From: Asaia bogorensis
Lineage (GTDB): Bacteria; Pseudomonadota; Alphaproteobacteria; Acetobacterales; Acetobacteraceae
Reading direction: 5' to 3'
Assembly: GCA_945861095.1 (NCBI GenBank)
Contig: CAMATI010000023.1
Coordinates: 1 to 33,114 of the forward strand
DNA length: 33,114 bases
The notes under the pieces are model-generated. The model did not search any database. It was given only the letters and a program-made list of their open reading frames with translations, and was not told where the DNA came from. The position numbers and the translations under genes were made by a program. Position 1 is the stretch's first letter. Each line of letters starts with the position of its first letter. Below, piece by piece: positions 15,878 to 24,060 of this stretch.

Positions 15878-17029
15878 ATGGAAGGTCTGCGCTGCACGAT
15901 CATGCGCGGGGGCACCAGCAAGGCGGTGTTCCTGCGGGAGGAAGACCTGCCTCCCCAGGGTGAGGAACGCGACAGGCTGATCCTGCGCGTGTTTGGCTCC
16001 CCCGACAAACGCCAGATCGACGGGCTGGGCGGGGCCGATCCGCTGACCAGCAAGCTGGCGATCATCGGCGCGCCACGCGTGCCGGATACCGATGTCACCT
16101 ATACGTTCGGCCAGGTGGAAATCGACCATCCGCATGTCGATTACAAAAGCCTGTGCGGCAATATTTCCGCGGCGGTCGGGCAGTATGCGATCGAGGCCGG
16201 GATGGTCCCCGCCATCGAACCGGTGACCCGGGTGCGTGCCTACACGACCAATCTGCGCCGGGTGCTGACCATCGAGGTGCCCGTGCGCGACGGCAAGCCG
16301 GTGCGGCTGGGAACCTACAAGGTGCCCGGCGTGCCGGGGACGGGTGCGCGCATCCTGTTGGATTTCGCCGATACCGCGGGGGGCGCCACCGGCTCCCTGC
16401 TGCCCACCGGCAATCCGGTGGATTTGCTGGACGTGGCTGGTGTCGGGCGCATCGAGGCCTCCCTGGTCGATATCGGCAACGCCCATGTCTTTGTCCGCGC
16501 CGCCGATGTCGGCCTGCGTGGGACGGAAACCCCGGCGGAGATCGATGCGAATCGGGCTTTGCTGGACCGGCTGGAACTGATCCGCGGCACCGGCGCCGTC
16601 CGCATGGGCATGGCCAGTTCCGCCGAGGCGGCGCGGCGGGAAACGCCGGCGACGCCGATCCTGGGGATTGTCTCGCCCCCGGCCGATTATGTCGGGCACC
16701 TGGATGGGGTGGCCGTGGCGGCGGATGACGTCGATCTGGTCTCGCGCCTGCTGTTCATGCAGATCACGCACAAGACCTATGCCGGGACTTCGACCGCCTG
16801 CACGGGCGTCGCGGCACGCATCCCGGGCACCTTGGTGCATGAGGCGCTGCGGGCGGCGGCGCTCGACCGGGTGGATATCCGCATTGGCCATCCCGCGGGC
16901 GTGATCGACACCGAATCGGACGTCGTCCTGGCGGGTTCCGGCCGCAACCATGGCGTAAGGCGCGCGACCCTGGGCCGCACCCCTCGGCGCATCCTGGATG
17001 GCACTGTTTATCTGGAGGATTTGCCATGA
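15878..17029 (+). CDS. PrpF-family isomerase (methylaconitate / 4-oxalomesaconate tautomerase type)
   Basis: A 383-residue protein of the PrpF family (diaminopimelate-epimerase fold, two like halves). Signatures are CTIMRGGTSKAVFL at residues 5-18, IDGLGGADPLTSKLAI near 48-63, VDYKSLCGNISAAVGQYAIE, and GTSTACTGVAARIPGT in the second half. Family members shift double bonds in branched tricarboxylates: cis-trans isomerisation of 2-methylaconitate, or keto-enol tautomerisation of oxalomesaconate in gallate breakdown. Neither prpBCD nor gallate genes are in view, so the substrate is open. ATG 15878 has GGGGAGGA 8 bases upstream. The stop overlaps the next gene by ATGA. Confidence 0.88.
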   Translation: MEGLRCTIMRGGTSKAVFLREEDLPPQGEERDRLILRVFGSPDKRQIDGLGGADPLTSKLAIIGAPRVPDTDVTYTFGQVEIDHPHVDYKSLCGNISAAVGQYAIEAGMVPAIEPVTRVRAYTTNLRRVLTIEVPVRDGKPVRLGTYKVPGVPGTGARILLDFADTAGGATGSLLPTGNPVDLLDVAGVGRIEASLVDIGNAHVFVRAADVGLRGTETPAEIDANRALLDRLELIRGTGAVRMGMASSAEAARRETPATPILGIVSPPADYVGHLDGVAVAADDVDLVSRLLFMQITHKTYAGTSTACTGVAARIPGTLVHEALRAAALDRVDIRIGHPAGVIDTESDVVLAGSGRNHGVRRATLGRTPRRILDGTVYLEDLP

Positions 17030-18066
17030 CCGGCGGTGGCACCAATCGGACGATGCTGGCGGTGCGATGCAACGACTGGGCGCCGTATCACGAATTGCCG
17101 CTGGAAACCGTGCCGGTGCCAGAGATCGGACCCGGGCAGGTGCGGATCGCGGTGCATTACGCCGGTGTGTCCTTCGCCATCAGCCTGGTGACCGAGGGCC
17201 GCTACCAGCGCAAACCGCCGCGTCCGTTCTCGCCCGGGTCGGAGGTCGCGGGCGTGATCACCGAAATCGGCGAAGGTGTGACCGGGTTTTCCCTGGGCGA
17301 CCGGGTCTGTGCCGGCATCGACTGGGGTGGCCATGCCGAGGAGGTGGTCATCGATTCCGCCACCGTCTATCGCATTCCGGACTCGCTGCCCTTCGATGTG
17401 GCGCCGCAATTGCCGCTGTCCTACGGCACGTCCCACGCCGCGTTGGCCTGGAAGGCGAGGCTTCAGCCCGGGGAGACGGTGCTGATCCATGGCGCGGCCG
17501 GCGCGGTCGGGCTGGCCGCGGTGGAAATCGCCAAGGCGATGGGGGCGAGGGTGATCGCCACCGCGTCGTCTCAGGCCAAGCGCGATCTGGCACTGGCGCA
17601 TGGGGCGGATCACGTGGTGGCGGTGCCGTCCCCGGATGCGCGGGAACGGATCATGGAACTGGCTCCGAATGGGGCGGATGTGATTTTCGACCCGATCGGC
17701 GGCGATGTGTTCGATCTGTCGCTGCGCTGCGTGGCCAATAGCGGGCGGATCCTGGTGGTTGGGTTTGCCGGCGGACGGGTGCAGCAGATCCCGGCGAATA
17801 TTCTGCTGGTGAAGGACGTTACGATCCTCGGTTTCAACTATGGCAACTACACGGGCTGGGGTCGGGTGGATGAGCGGCGGCGGCATGAACCGGTCGTGCG
17901 GGAGGCGTTCCGGCGGATGTTCGCCTGGTACGAGGAAGGCAAGCTGAAGCCGACCACGTCGCACCGGTTTCCTCTGCGCGACTACAAGCTGGCGATGGAG
18001 ACGGTGCTGACGCGGCAGTCCATGGGCAAGACGGTGCTGCGGATGCCGGTGGCGGAACGGGGGTGA
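17026..18066 (+). CDS. Quinone oxidoreductase-like MDR dehydrogenase
   Basis: A 346-residue medium-chain dehydrogenase/reductase of the zinc-free NADPH:quinone oxidoreductase class. The N-terminal GroES-like domain has 'PFSPGSEVAGVITEIGEGV' and GDRVCAG. The Rossmann domain has HGAAGAVGLAAVEIAKAMGA (AAGAVG cofactor loop) and later DPIGGDVFDLSLR and GRILVVGFAGG. Zinc-binding Cys/His ligands of alcohol dehydrogenases are missing. Family members reduce quinones or enoyl compounds including enoyl-CoA. It starts inside the last codons of the PrpF gene (ATGA overlap at 17026-17029), showing translational coupling and a shared pathway. Confidence 0.9.
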   Translation: MTGGGTNRTMLAVRCNDWAPYHELPLETVPVPEIGPGQVRIAVHYAGVSFAISLVTEGRYQRKPPRPFSPGSEVAGVITEIGEGVTGFSLGDRVCAGIDWGGHAEEVVIDSATVYRIPDSLPFDVAPQLPLSYGTSHAALAWKARLQPGETVLIHGAAGAVGLAAVEIAKAMGARVIATASSQAKRDLALAHGADHVVAVPSPDARERIMELAPNGADVIFDPIGGDVFDLSLRCVANSGRILVVGFAGGRVQQIPANILLVKDVTILGFNYGNYTGWGRVDERRRHEPVVREAFRRMFAWYEEGKLKPTTSHRFPLRDYKLAMETVLTRQSMGKTVLRMPVAERG

Positions 18067-18147
18067 TCCGGAGGGCCGTCCGTCCCGGATGCTGTGGCTT
18101 CAACGGCGATATCCGCCGCTTGACGCGCTCCATACGGCTATCCACGT

Positions 18148-18162
18148 TGGTCGGACCGACCA
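18148..18162. promoter_or_regulatory. Perfect palindrome in front of the toxin-antitoxin operon
   Basis: TGGTCGG-A-CCGACCA is a 15-bp dyad with a single central base, ending 16 bases before ATG 18179 and 43 before ATG 18206. Phd/VapB antitoxins bind such palindromes over their own promoter, so this is the likely autoregulatory operator. Confidence 0.6.
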
Positions 18163-18205
18163 GAATAGGGAACCGGTCATGCCAGCCACCCCGAGGTCCC
18201 GCCGA

Positions 18206-18475
18206 ATGACCGACCATCCGGACACCTGGACCTTGCAGGATGCCAAGGCGCGCCTGAGCGAAGTGCTGCGGCGCGCGCGATCCGATGGGCCACAGCACGT
18301 GACGGTCCATGGGCGAGAGGAAGCCGTCATCCTGTCACCAGACGAATTTCGCCGTCTTCAGGGAGAGGGGAGGACCGGGCAGGACTTGATCGATGTCCTG
18401 CAATCGTGTCCTGCGGCCGACCTGGACCTGGCTTTGGAATCCGTGCGGTCTGGCGCACGCGATGTCGATCTGTGA
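18206..18475 (+). CDS. Phd/YefM (VapB-like) antitoxin
   Basis: An 89-residue antitoxin. TWTLQDAKARLSEVLRRARS is the Phd/YefM N-terminal DNA-binding and dimerisation helix-strand region, followed by GPQHVTVHGREEAVILSPDE, the conserved beta hairpin. The C-terminal half (from about residue 50) is acidic and would bind the toxin. ATG 18206 begins the family homology and has GAGG 9 bases upstream. ATG 18179, with AGGG 8 bases upstream, would add nine residues and cannot be ruled out. It overlaps the toxin gene by GTGA, and the palindrome at 18148-18162 is the probable operator. Confidence 0.87.
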   Translation: MTDHPDTWTLQDAKARLSEVLRRARSDGPQHVTVHGREEAVILSPDEFRRLQGEGRTGQDLIDVLQSCPAADLDLALESVRSGARDVDL

Positions 18476-18930
18476 CGGGATGGTTGTTGGACACCAATAT
18501 TTTGTTCGAACTCGTCAAGCCAAGGCCGGAGCCAAAGGTCGTCAGGTTTATCGCAGCCGAACCGCTCGGGCATCTTTACGTCAGCGTCGTCACGTTTGCT
18601 GAAAGACGCTTCGGTATCGAACGGGCTCCGGTGCTGTCTCGCCGTGAAGAATTGCGCGACTGGTTGACGCGGCGACTGCGTCCGATGTTCGCGGGTCGGA
18701 CCTTGCCGATCAGCGAGGATGTCATGCTCAAATGGCGGCTATTGTTGGCGGATGACCGACGAGCGGGCCATACCTTCCCGCAGCCGGACCTGATCATCGC
18801 CGCGACCGCACTGCAATACGGATTGACGATTGTCACGCGGGACAGCGCCGATTTTGCGCGAGCCCGCGTCACGGTGTTCAACCCCTGGGTGGATCGACAC
18901 CCGCCCCAGGGCGAGGAATCTGGGGGCTAG
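18472..18930 (+). CDS. vapC: VapC-type PIN-domain toxin
   Basis: A 152-residue PIN-domain ribonuclease, toxin of the pair. The four acidic residues of the Mg-binding site are present: Asp7 (WLLDTNI), Glu44 (TFAERRFG), Asp106 (PQPDLIIAATA) and Asp124 (VTRDSADF). VapC toxins cleave tRNA or rRNA; the FitB-like subgroup shares the 'LDTNILFEL' start. The GTG start at 18472 overlaps the antitoxin stop, a standard coupling in these operons. The first hydrophobic stretch WLLDTNILFE is strand 1 of the fold. With all catalytic residues intact, the toxin should be active. Phd-type antitoxin with VapC toxin is a common mixed pairing. Confidence 0.9.
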   Translation: MTGWLLDTNILFELVKPRPEPKVVRFIAAEPLGHLYVSVVTFAERRFGIERAPVLSRREELRDWLTRRLRPMFAGRTLPISEDVMLKWRLLLADDRRAGHTFPQPDLIIAATALQYGLTIVTRDSADFARARVTVFNPWVDRHPPQGEESGG

Positions 18931-18936
18931 CCGACG

Positions 18937-21552
18937 TCAGATCACCCCTTCCTCCGCCAGCCGCTGCACGTCGCTCGACGACATCCCCAGCATTGAGGTC
19001 AGCAGCCACTCATTGTCCTCCCCATACCCAGGCGCACCACGGTCGATCGGACCGCCGATATAGGCCGGTGTCCGAGAAAACTTCATCGGCAGCTCATAGA
19101 CCGGCCAAGTGCCGATCTTGGTGCCGGTGACCTCGGTCAGCCATTTCAGGTGCCGCAGTTGCGGGTCCTTGTCGACGCGGTCTTCGGAGTTCTGGCACAC
19201 GCCGGCCGGGACGCCGGCTTTTTGCAGGGCCGCCATGACGTCCTCGGCCGTTTGGGTGGCGGTCCAGGCGCCGATCGCGGCATCCAGCGCGTCCTGGTGC
19301 GCCAGGCGGTCGGTCAGCGTGGCAAAGCGCTTGTCCTCCAGCCACCCGCCCTGGCCGGCAACGGACGCGACGGCGCGCCATTCCTCCTCGGTGAAACAGG
19401 CGATCGCAACCCAGCGGTCGCGGCCCTTGCACTGGTAAGCGCCATGCGGAGCCGCGGGCTTGTAGGGGGATCGGTTGCCGTAACGCCGCCATTCCCGCCC
19501 GTTCGCCGACCAATCGAGGATCTGTGCTCCGGTCAGGAACAACCCGGACTCGCACTGAGATGCGTCGATCCACTGGCCTTCGCCGGTTTTCTCGCGGTGG
19601 TAGATCGCCCCCAGCAGAGCCAGCGCGTAGCCATAGGCGCCCATCCAATCGAGAAACGAATAACCGAAGCCGACCGGCATCGACGGCTCCGGCAGGCCGG
19701 ACATGTCCGCCTGCCCGCCGAACGCCGCCGCCACCGGTCCCACCGTTCGCATGCGCCCATAGGTGCCGTGTGCACCCATGCCGGATTGCTGGATGTAGAT
19801 GACATCCGGCCGGATCGACTTCAGCACGTCATATCCCAGGCCGAGGCGTTGCAGCACGCCGGGGGAGAAACCCTCGGCCACCACGTCGCAGATGCGCACC
19901 AGGTCCTTCGCGATCGCCATGCCCTTGGGATGGCGGATATTCAGCGAAATCCCGCGCTTGCCGGCGTTCTTGTTGTTGAACTGCCCGCCCATGTTCAGGT
20001 CGGTCACGCCCTTCAACGGCCCGGTGGCCTTGTCGCGCGCCTCTCGCCCGCCGACCGGTGCCATTGCGGCCAGACGTGTGTCGGGATTGTCCTTCCACTC
20101 GACCTTGTAGCTTTCCGCGCCCATCGCGGCCAGGAATCGCGTGCCGCCGGCCGAGGCCAGGAACCACGCGAAATCCAGGATTTTCACGCCCTGCAACGGG
20201 AACGGCTTGCCGTGCAACGCGGAGTGCTTCACCTCGCCGGTGTACCCCTTGGGCTTCGCCGGCACGGATGGCGCGCGGGCGGCAGAGGCCAGCACCGTTT
20301 CGGTGTCCTCGCCCAGCAGTGGCGCGCGCCGGCCAACCTGCCAGCTTGTCGCGGTGGCCAGCCATTTCGAGGTCGGGTAGCGGAACGACCGCCCATGCTC
20401 GGGGTGGTGGACATCGGCAAACGACCGCCGCGTCAGCCAATGCACGTCGAGCGCGTTTTCGTGCGGCTTGCGGATCGGTGCCCAGAGCAGGCCGGCCTCC
20501 TGCGCTTCCAGCCACGGCATGTCCTTGTAGGTCCAGGAGCGGACGAAGCGCTGCACCACATCCAGCATATGCGCCCGCGCCTCGTCGGACGCGGTGGAGC
20601 CTGGCACGGCGCGCGCCTTCAGGTCCACGTCGGGACCGGGCGGTTGCAGGTCTGCTTCCATTTTGTACTTGCCCAGCATCGGCACCAGATTCTGCAGATC
20701 ACGCGCGCCCATGCCGTGCGACATGAACCAGCGCCCGTCTTTCGTGTGCACGATCGACGGCGAGGCGTTCGGCGTTTCCAGCGCATGCCGACAGGTCAGG
20801 CGCCACAGTGGCACCCGACGCATCACCCAGTTCATGATGTCGAGTTCGGGGTTCTTCGACACCGCCTCATGCACCGCCACCGAAACATCCTGGCCGAGAC
20901 CGGTGCGATGGCGGTTGATCGCCGCGGCGATGATGCCGGTGGCAAGCTGCTCGCCCGCGATGTGGTAGGCATGCCAGGCCTGCGGCGCGATCGGCGGCGT
21001 GTCGTATTCCAGGTTCGGGTCGGGATCGTAACCGCAATTCATCATGATCCCGCCCAGTGCCAGGTGGATCAGGTCCGAGCCTTTCAGGTCCGCCCAGGGC
21101 CCGTCATCGCCGAACGGTGTGATGCGCGCGGTGATCAGCTTCGGATAGGCCGCGTTAAGCGCCGCCCGGTCGAGGCCAAGCACGGTGTTTGTCGCGCCGC
21201 AGGAGGAGTCGAGCAGGATATCGGCGCCCGCGAGCAGCCCACGCAGTCGCTCCTGGCCCTGCTTCTCCTGCAAGTCCAGCATCACCGATTGCTTGGCGCG
21301 GTTGTAGTTCCAGAAATACAGAGACCGCTCCAGACCAGGTTTGTCTTCCAGGAACGGGCCGATGCGGCGGGTGGCGCTGCCTTCCGGCGGCTCTATCTTG
21401 ATCACCTCGGCGCCGAGACCGGCGAGCAGCAGGCCGGCATATTCGGCGCGCTCATCGGCGATTTCGATCACGCGCAGCCCGGCGAGCATGCCGGGGCCGG
21501 CATTGCCCATGGTCTCGCCCGGGCCGGTGGCGATCTCGCTTGCGTCTGTCAT
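18937..21552 (-). CDS. Two-domain family III (CaiB/BaiF) CoA-transferase
   Basis: An 871-residue tandem fusion of two CaiB/BaiF CoA-transferase domains. Domain 1 begins LAGLRVIEIADERAEYAGLL near residue 24, with LGAEVIKIEPPEG. Domain 2 begins LQGVKILDFAWFLASAGGTR near 453, with MGAESYKVEW. In domain 2 the 'GYSFLDWMGAYGYALALLGA' segment places Asp635 at the site of the catalytic aspartate of formyl-CoA transferase. The matching place in domain 1 (QAWHAYHIAGEQLATGI) has no Asp. Single-domain members are about 400 residues and act as dimers; the fusion would supply both halves. ATG 21552 has AAGGAAA about 8 bases upstream. The hydrolase gene lies 48 bp upstream in the same direction. Confidence 0.9.
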   Translation of the reverse strand: MTDASEIATGPGETMGNAGPGMLAGLRVIEIADERAEYAGLLLAGLGAEVIKIEPPEGSATRRIGPFLEDKPGLERSLYFWNYNRAKQSVMLDLQEKQGQERLRGLLAGADILLDSSCGATNTVLGLDRAALNAAYPKLITARITPFGDDGPWADLKGSDLIHLALGGIMMNCGYDPDPNLEYDTPPIAPQAWHAYHIAGEQLATGIIAAAINRHRTGLGQDVSVAVHEAVSKNPELDIMNWVMRRVPLWRLTCRHALETPNASPSIVHTKDGRWFMSHGMGARDLQNLVPMLGKYKMEADLQPPGPDVDLKARAVPGSTASDEARAHMLDVVQRFVRSWTYKDMPWLEAQEAGLLWAPIRKPHENALDVHWLTRRSFADVHHPEHGRSFRYPTSKWLATATSWQVGRRAPLLGEDTETVLASAARAPSVPAKPKGYTGEVKHSALHGKPFPLQGVKILDFAWFLASAGGTRFLAAMGAESYKVEWKDNPDTRLAAMAPVGGREARDKATGPLKGVTDLNMGGQFNNKNAGKRGISLNIRHPKGMAIAKDLVRICDVVAEGFSPGVLQRLGLGYDVLKSIRPDVIYIQQSGMGAHGTYGRMRTVGPVAAAFGGQADMSGLPEPSMPVGFGYSFLDWMGAYGYALALLGAIYHREKTGEGQWIDASQCESGLFLTGAQILDWSANGREWRRYGNRSPYKPAAPHGAYQCKGRDRWVAIACFTEEEWRAVASVAGQGGWLEDKRFATLTDRLAHQDALDAAIGAWTATQTAEDVMAALQKAGVPAGVCQNSEDRVDKDPQLRHLKWLTEVTGTKIGTWPVYELPMKFSRTPAYIGGPIDRGAPGYGEDNEWLLTSMLGMSSSDVQRLAEEGVI

Positions 21553-21600
21553 TGGGGCGTTTCCTTTTATTTGGGCAGTCGTCAGGACAAACCGGCGGCC

Positions 21601-22476
21601 TTACGGACGGGTGCGGGCGAGCATTTCCAGCAGCCAGGGATTGACGATTTCAGGCGACTCGTAGGCCGCCCAATGGCCGGTCTTCGGCACCACGCGGACA
21701 TCGGCGTCCGGCTTGCGGGCCTTCAACGACGCGACCCGCTCCGGCCCCTTCGGATTGGCCGGCGCATCCAGTTCGCCCCACATGCCGTTCAGCGGCGATT
21801 GCAGCGCATCGATCGCCTTGATGATGGCCCCGCTGCGGGAGATCGCCGGGGTGCGCAGGCGGGAGCGGATGGTGTTCCAATCCTGGATCAGAATTGCCAG
21901 ATCGTCGATCTTGGCCGGGTCGGCGATCATCAGGCGGTTGAGGTTGATCCGATGGGTATCCCGTCGCTCCTGCCCTTCCAGATGCCGCACCTTTTCCAGC
22001 TTCACCGCCGATCCGAGGGCACCCTGCGCGCCAACGCCGGCCGATCCGATGATCGTCACGGATCGCACATGCTTGCCGCGCAACGCGCCGACGCAGCTTG
22101 CCATGGTGCCGCCGAAGGAGAAGCCCACCACGTCATACGTGGTGGACCGGCCGATCACCGAGTCGATCCCGTCGGCAACGATGGTGGCAATGGCGTCGGC
22201 GTTGTCGCCGTCGGGCGGGAAATCGGATTCGCCGAGTCCGGGCAGGTCTGGCACCAGCACGCGGTAGGTCTGCACCAGGACGTCGATACTGCGGATCCAA
22301 TGGCGCCAGGAACCGGCACCGCCGTGGAACAGCACGACCACGGGCGCGGTGCCGCCGGAGATATCCCACAGGCGCCACACCATGCGCCCCTCCCCGCAGG
22401 GGGATTCGTAGCGCGTCGCCTGGGATTCGATGCGATCCAGATAGGCTTGTGGGTCCAGTGTCGCCTGATCGTTCAT
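21601..22476 (-). CDS. Alpha/beta hydrolase
   Basis: A 291-residue alpha/beta-hydrolase-fold enzyme. VVLFHGGAGSWRHW (about 48-60) is the oxyanion-hole HG motif. VVGFSFGGTMAS carries the nucleophile Ser120 in G-F-S-F-G. VPDLPGLGESD is the usual strand-4 loop, and KTGHWAAYESPE near the end supplies the catalytic His268. It resembles C-C bond hydrolases (MhpC/BphD type) and epoxide hydrolases in overall layout, but the substrate is not fixed. ATG 22476 is chosen; ATG 22488 is possible but sits right against its GAGG. It is transcribed 48 bp before the CoA-transferase, so both probably act on one acyl compound. Confidence 0.88.
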   Translation of the reverse strand: MNDQATLDPQAYLDRIESQATRYESPCGEGRMVWRLWDISGGTAPVVVLFHGGAGSWRHWIRSIDVLVQTYRVLVPDLPGLGESDFPPDGDNADAIATIVADGIDSVIGRSTTYDVVGFSFGGTMASCVGALRGKHVRSVTIIGSAGVGAQGALGSAVKLEKVRHLEGQERRDTHRINLNRLMIADPAKIDDLAILIQDWNTIRSRLRTPAISRSGAIIKAIDALQSPLNGMWGELDAPANPKGPERVASLKARKPDADVRVVPKTGHWAAYESPEIVNPWLLEMLARTRP

Positions 22477-22607
22477 GGGTACGTCCATCCTCGGCCCGGA
22501 ATGCATTGCGTTGCGCCGGCCTTTCCCGTCCGCGTGACCCGGCGGGCCATGCGGTCGGGGAATGCCGGCTGTTCGGGGACAGTCTACAAACAGGGAGGCG
22601 CCAGCGC

Positions 22608-22637
22608 CAAATCCGGATGCCGACAAATCCGGATGCC
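22608..22637 (+). repeat. 14-bp direct repeat, period 16
   Basis: CAAATCCGGATGCC occurs at 22608-22621 and again at 22624-22637. It lies between the divergent hydrolase and Uma2 genes. It could be a regulator half-site pair or a chance duplication. Confidence 0.5.
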
Positions 22638-22692
22638 AAGCCTGGGGTGGTCATGCTAGACGGAGTTCATGAGTTCGGCCCTGCGATAACCG

Positions 22693-23238
22693 ATGACCGT
22701 GGACGAGTTCCTCGCCTGGGAAGAACGGCAGGAACACCGTTGGGAGTTCGATGGGTTCCAACCGGTCGCGATGACCGGTGGGACAGAGGCGCACTCGCTG
22801 ATCCAGAGCAATCTGATCATCGCCTTGGGAACCCGCCTGCGGGGAACCCCGTGCCGCGTGCATGGCAGCCACCTGAAGATCAGAGCCTCCGCAAGCATCC
22901 GCTATCCCGACGCGTTCGTGCTCTGCGGCCCCGTACAGCGGGACAGCACGGTTGCGGCAACTCCGGTCGTCGTGTTCGAGATCATCAGCCCCAGCACGTC
23001 CGGCACCGACCGGATTCTCAAGGCCCGGGAATACGGCGATACGCCATCGATCCAGCGGTACGTCATCCTGGAACAGACCCGACAGGCCGCAACGGTCTTC
23101 GCCCGAGATGCCTGTCTTTGTGCGGGCCTGGTGATGACAGGCGACACCGATCTGGTCATGCCCGAAATCGGTATCAGCCTGCCGCTGGCCGAACTCTATC
23201 TCGATGTTCCGCTGCCGCCCGAAAGCGAAGCCGCGTAG
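22693..23238 (+). CDS. Uma2-family (DUF820) putative endonuclease
   Basis: A 181-residue protein of the Uma2 family, PD-(D/E)XK fold. MTVDEFLAWEERQEHRWEFD is the typical start region. Asp73 (IRYPDAFVL), Glu96 (VVVFEIISPST) and Lys110 (DRILKAREYG) fit the catalytic D...ExK-like set. Family members are abundant in cyanobacteria and some proteobacteria, and their role is unproven. A clear ribosome site is missing before ATG 22693. An ATG 24 bp upstream (22669) is in the same frame but meets TAA at 22687-22689 after six codons, so the original N-terminal leader seems broken. The core fold is intact. Confidence 0.82.
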   Translation: MTVDEFLAWEERQEHRWEFDGFQPVAMTGGTEAHSLIQSNLIIALGTRLRGTPCRVHGSHLKIRASASIRYPDAFVLCGPVQRDSTVAATPVVVFEIISPSTSGTDRILKAREYGDTPSIQRYVILEQTRQAATVFARDACLCAGLVMTGDTDLVMPEIGISLPLAELYLDVPLPPESEAA

Positions 23239-23244
23239 GCAGGG

Positions 23245-23823
23245 TCAACGACGAGCGATCTCCGACAGCCGCAGGATCACCCCGCTGGGGTCGGTCTGGC
23301 TGGGAATTCGCTCGACCCGCATCGTCCAGTGGACGCCCGCTTCCGCCAATTCCGCGTCGACATGACGCGATTTCGGAAACCAGCATTCACCCCCGGGCAA
23401 TAACAGCGGTTCGGCATAGTCCAGCAGCCGCGACACCGATGCCAATGCCCGTGCCGTCACGACCAAAGCCGGCCGGACGGTAGCCTTCTCGATCCGGGTC
23501 TGATGCACGGTTGCCGGGGCGTGGGTGATCCGCGCCGCCTCCCGCAGGAAGGCGCATTTGCGGCGGTCTTCCTCGATCAGATCGACATGCACGCCATAGC
23601 GGATCGCCAGCACCAGACCGGGAAACCCGCCGCCGGAGCCCAGGTCGATCAGCCGCTCCGGCAACGGCCCCAGCAGCGACCCCAGTTGCACGCTGTCGGC
23701 GACATGGCGCGACCACAGCAGGGGGATGTCACCGCGCGCGACGAGATTGATCGACGCGTTCCACCGCAACAACGTATCGACGAACAGCCGCAACCGAACG
23801 TCCGGGTCGGACTCCATGGTCAT
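23245..23823 (-). CDS. rsmG: 16S rRNA (guanine527-N7)-methyltransferase RsmG
   Basis: A 192-residue SAM-dependent methyltransferase (GidB) that makes m7G527 in 16S rRNA. WNASINLVARGD at about 21-32 and WSRHVADSVQL at 37-47 are family blocks. The SAM loop is LIDLGSGGGFPGLVLAIRYG (58-77), followed by LIEEDRRKCAFLREAARIT. ARALASVSRLLDYAEPLLLP is the conserved 'ARA' block and SAM pocket. The length is slightly below the usual 205-215. Start ATG 23823 or 23817. In most relatives rsmG follows mnmG and precedes parAB; here it stands alone between a Uma2 gene and the divergent DUF2339 gene. Confidence 0.93.
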   Translation of the reverse strand: MTMESDPDVRLRLFVDTLLRWNASINLVARGDIPLLWSRHVADSVQLGSLLGPLPERLIDLGSGGGFPGLVLAIRYGVHVDLIEEDRRKCAFLREAARITHAPATVHQTRIEKATVRPALVVTARALASVSRLLDYAEPLLLPGGECWFPKSRHVDAELAEAGVHWTMRVERIPSQTDPSGVILRLSEIARR

Positions 23824-23846
23824 GCCCCTGTGCTATGACGGTCCCC

Positions 23847-23915
23847 TATACCAGCCGTCCGATCCGTTGACCGATGCTCGGGTCCCCTCATCATTGCCGA
23901 CCCTGACGCGGCAAC
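23847..23915 (+). repeat. Dispersed intergenic palindrome, copy B
   Basis: Begins TATACCAGCC and ends with TTGCCG (23894-23899) and CGGCAA (23909-23914). It shares TATACCA, GTTGACC/ATTGACC and ATTGCCG in the same order and spacing as copy A at 8253-8326. Its stem is shorter and partly decayed. Confidence 0.6.
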
Positions 23916-24060
23916 CCGCGCTTCAAATGTCCGGGGACGGGCCGGGGGATCAGGCCGGGGGATCAGGTCGGGCAACGACGATGAGGGGGAATGCTCGCGG
24001 CAGGTAGTACCACACGCCCCTGCCATTGACGACCCAGGCTCCACGCCGGACGATACGCCC

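Noticed and set aside
19150..22659. A very long open frame on the plus strand opposite the CoA-transferase and hydrolase
   Set aside because: It is antisense to two genes with clear family motifs, rich in Arg, Gly, His and Pro with no domain, and arises from GC-biased third positions.
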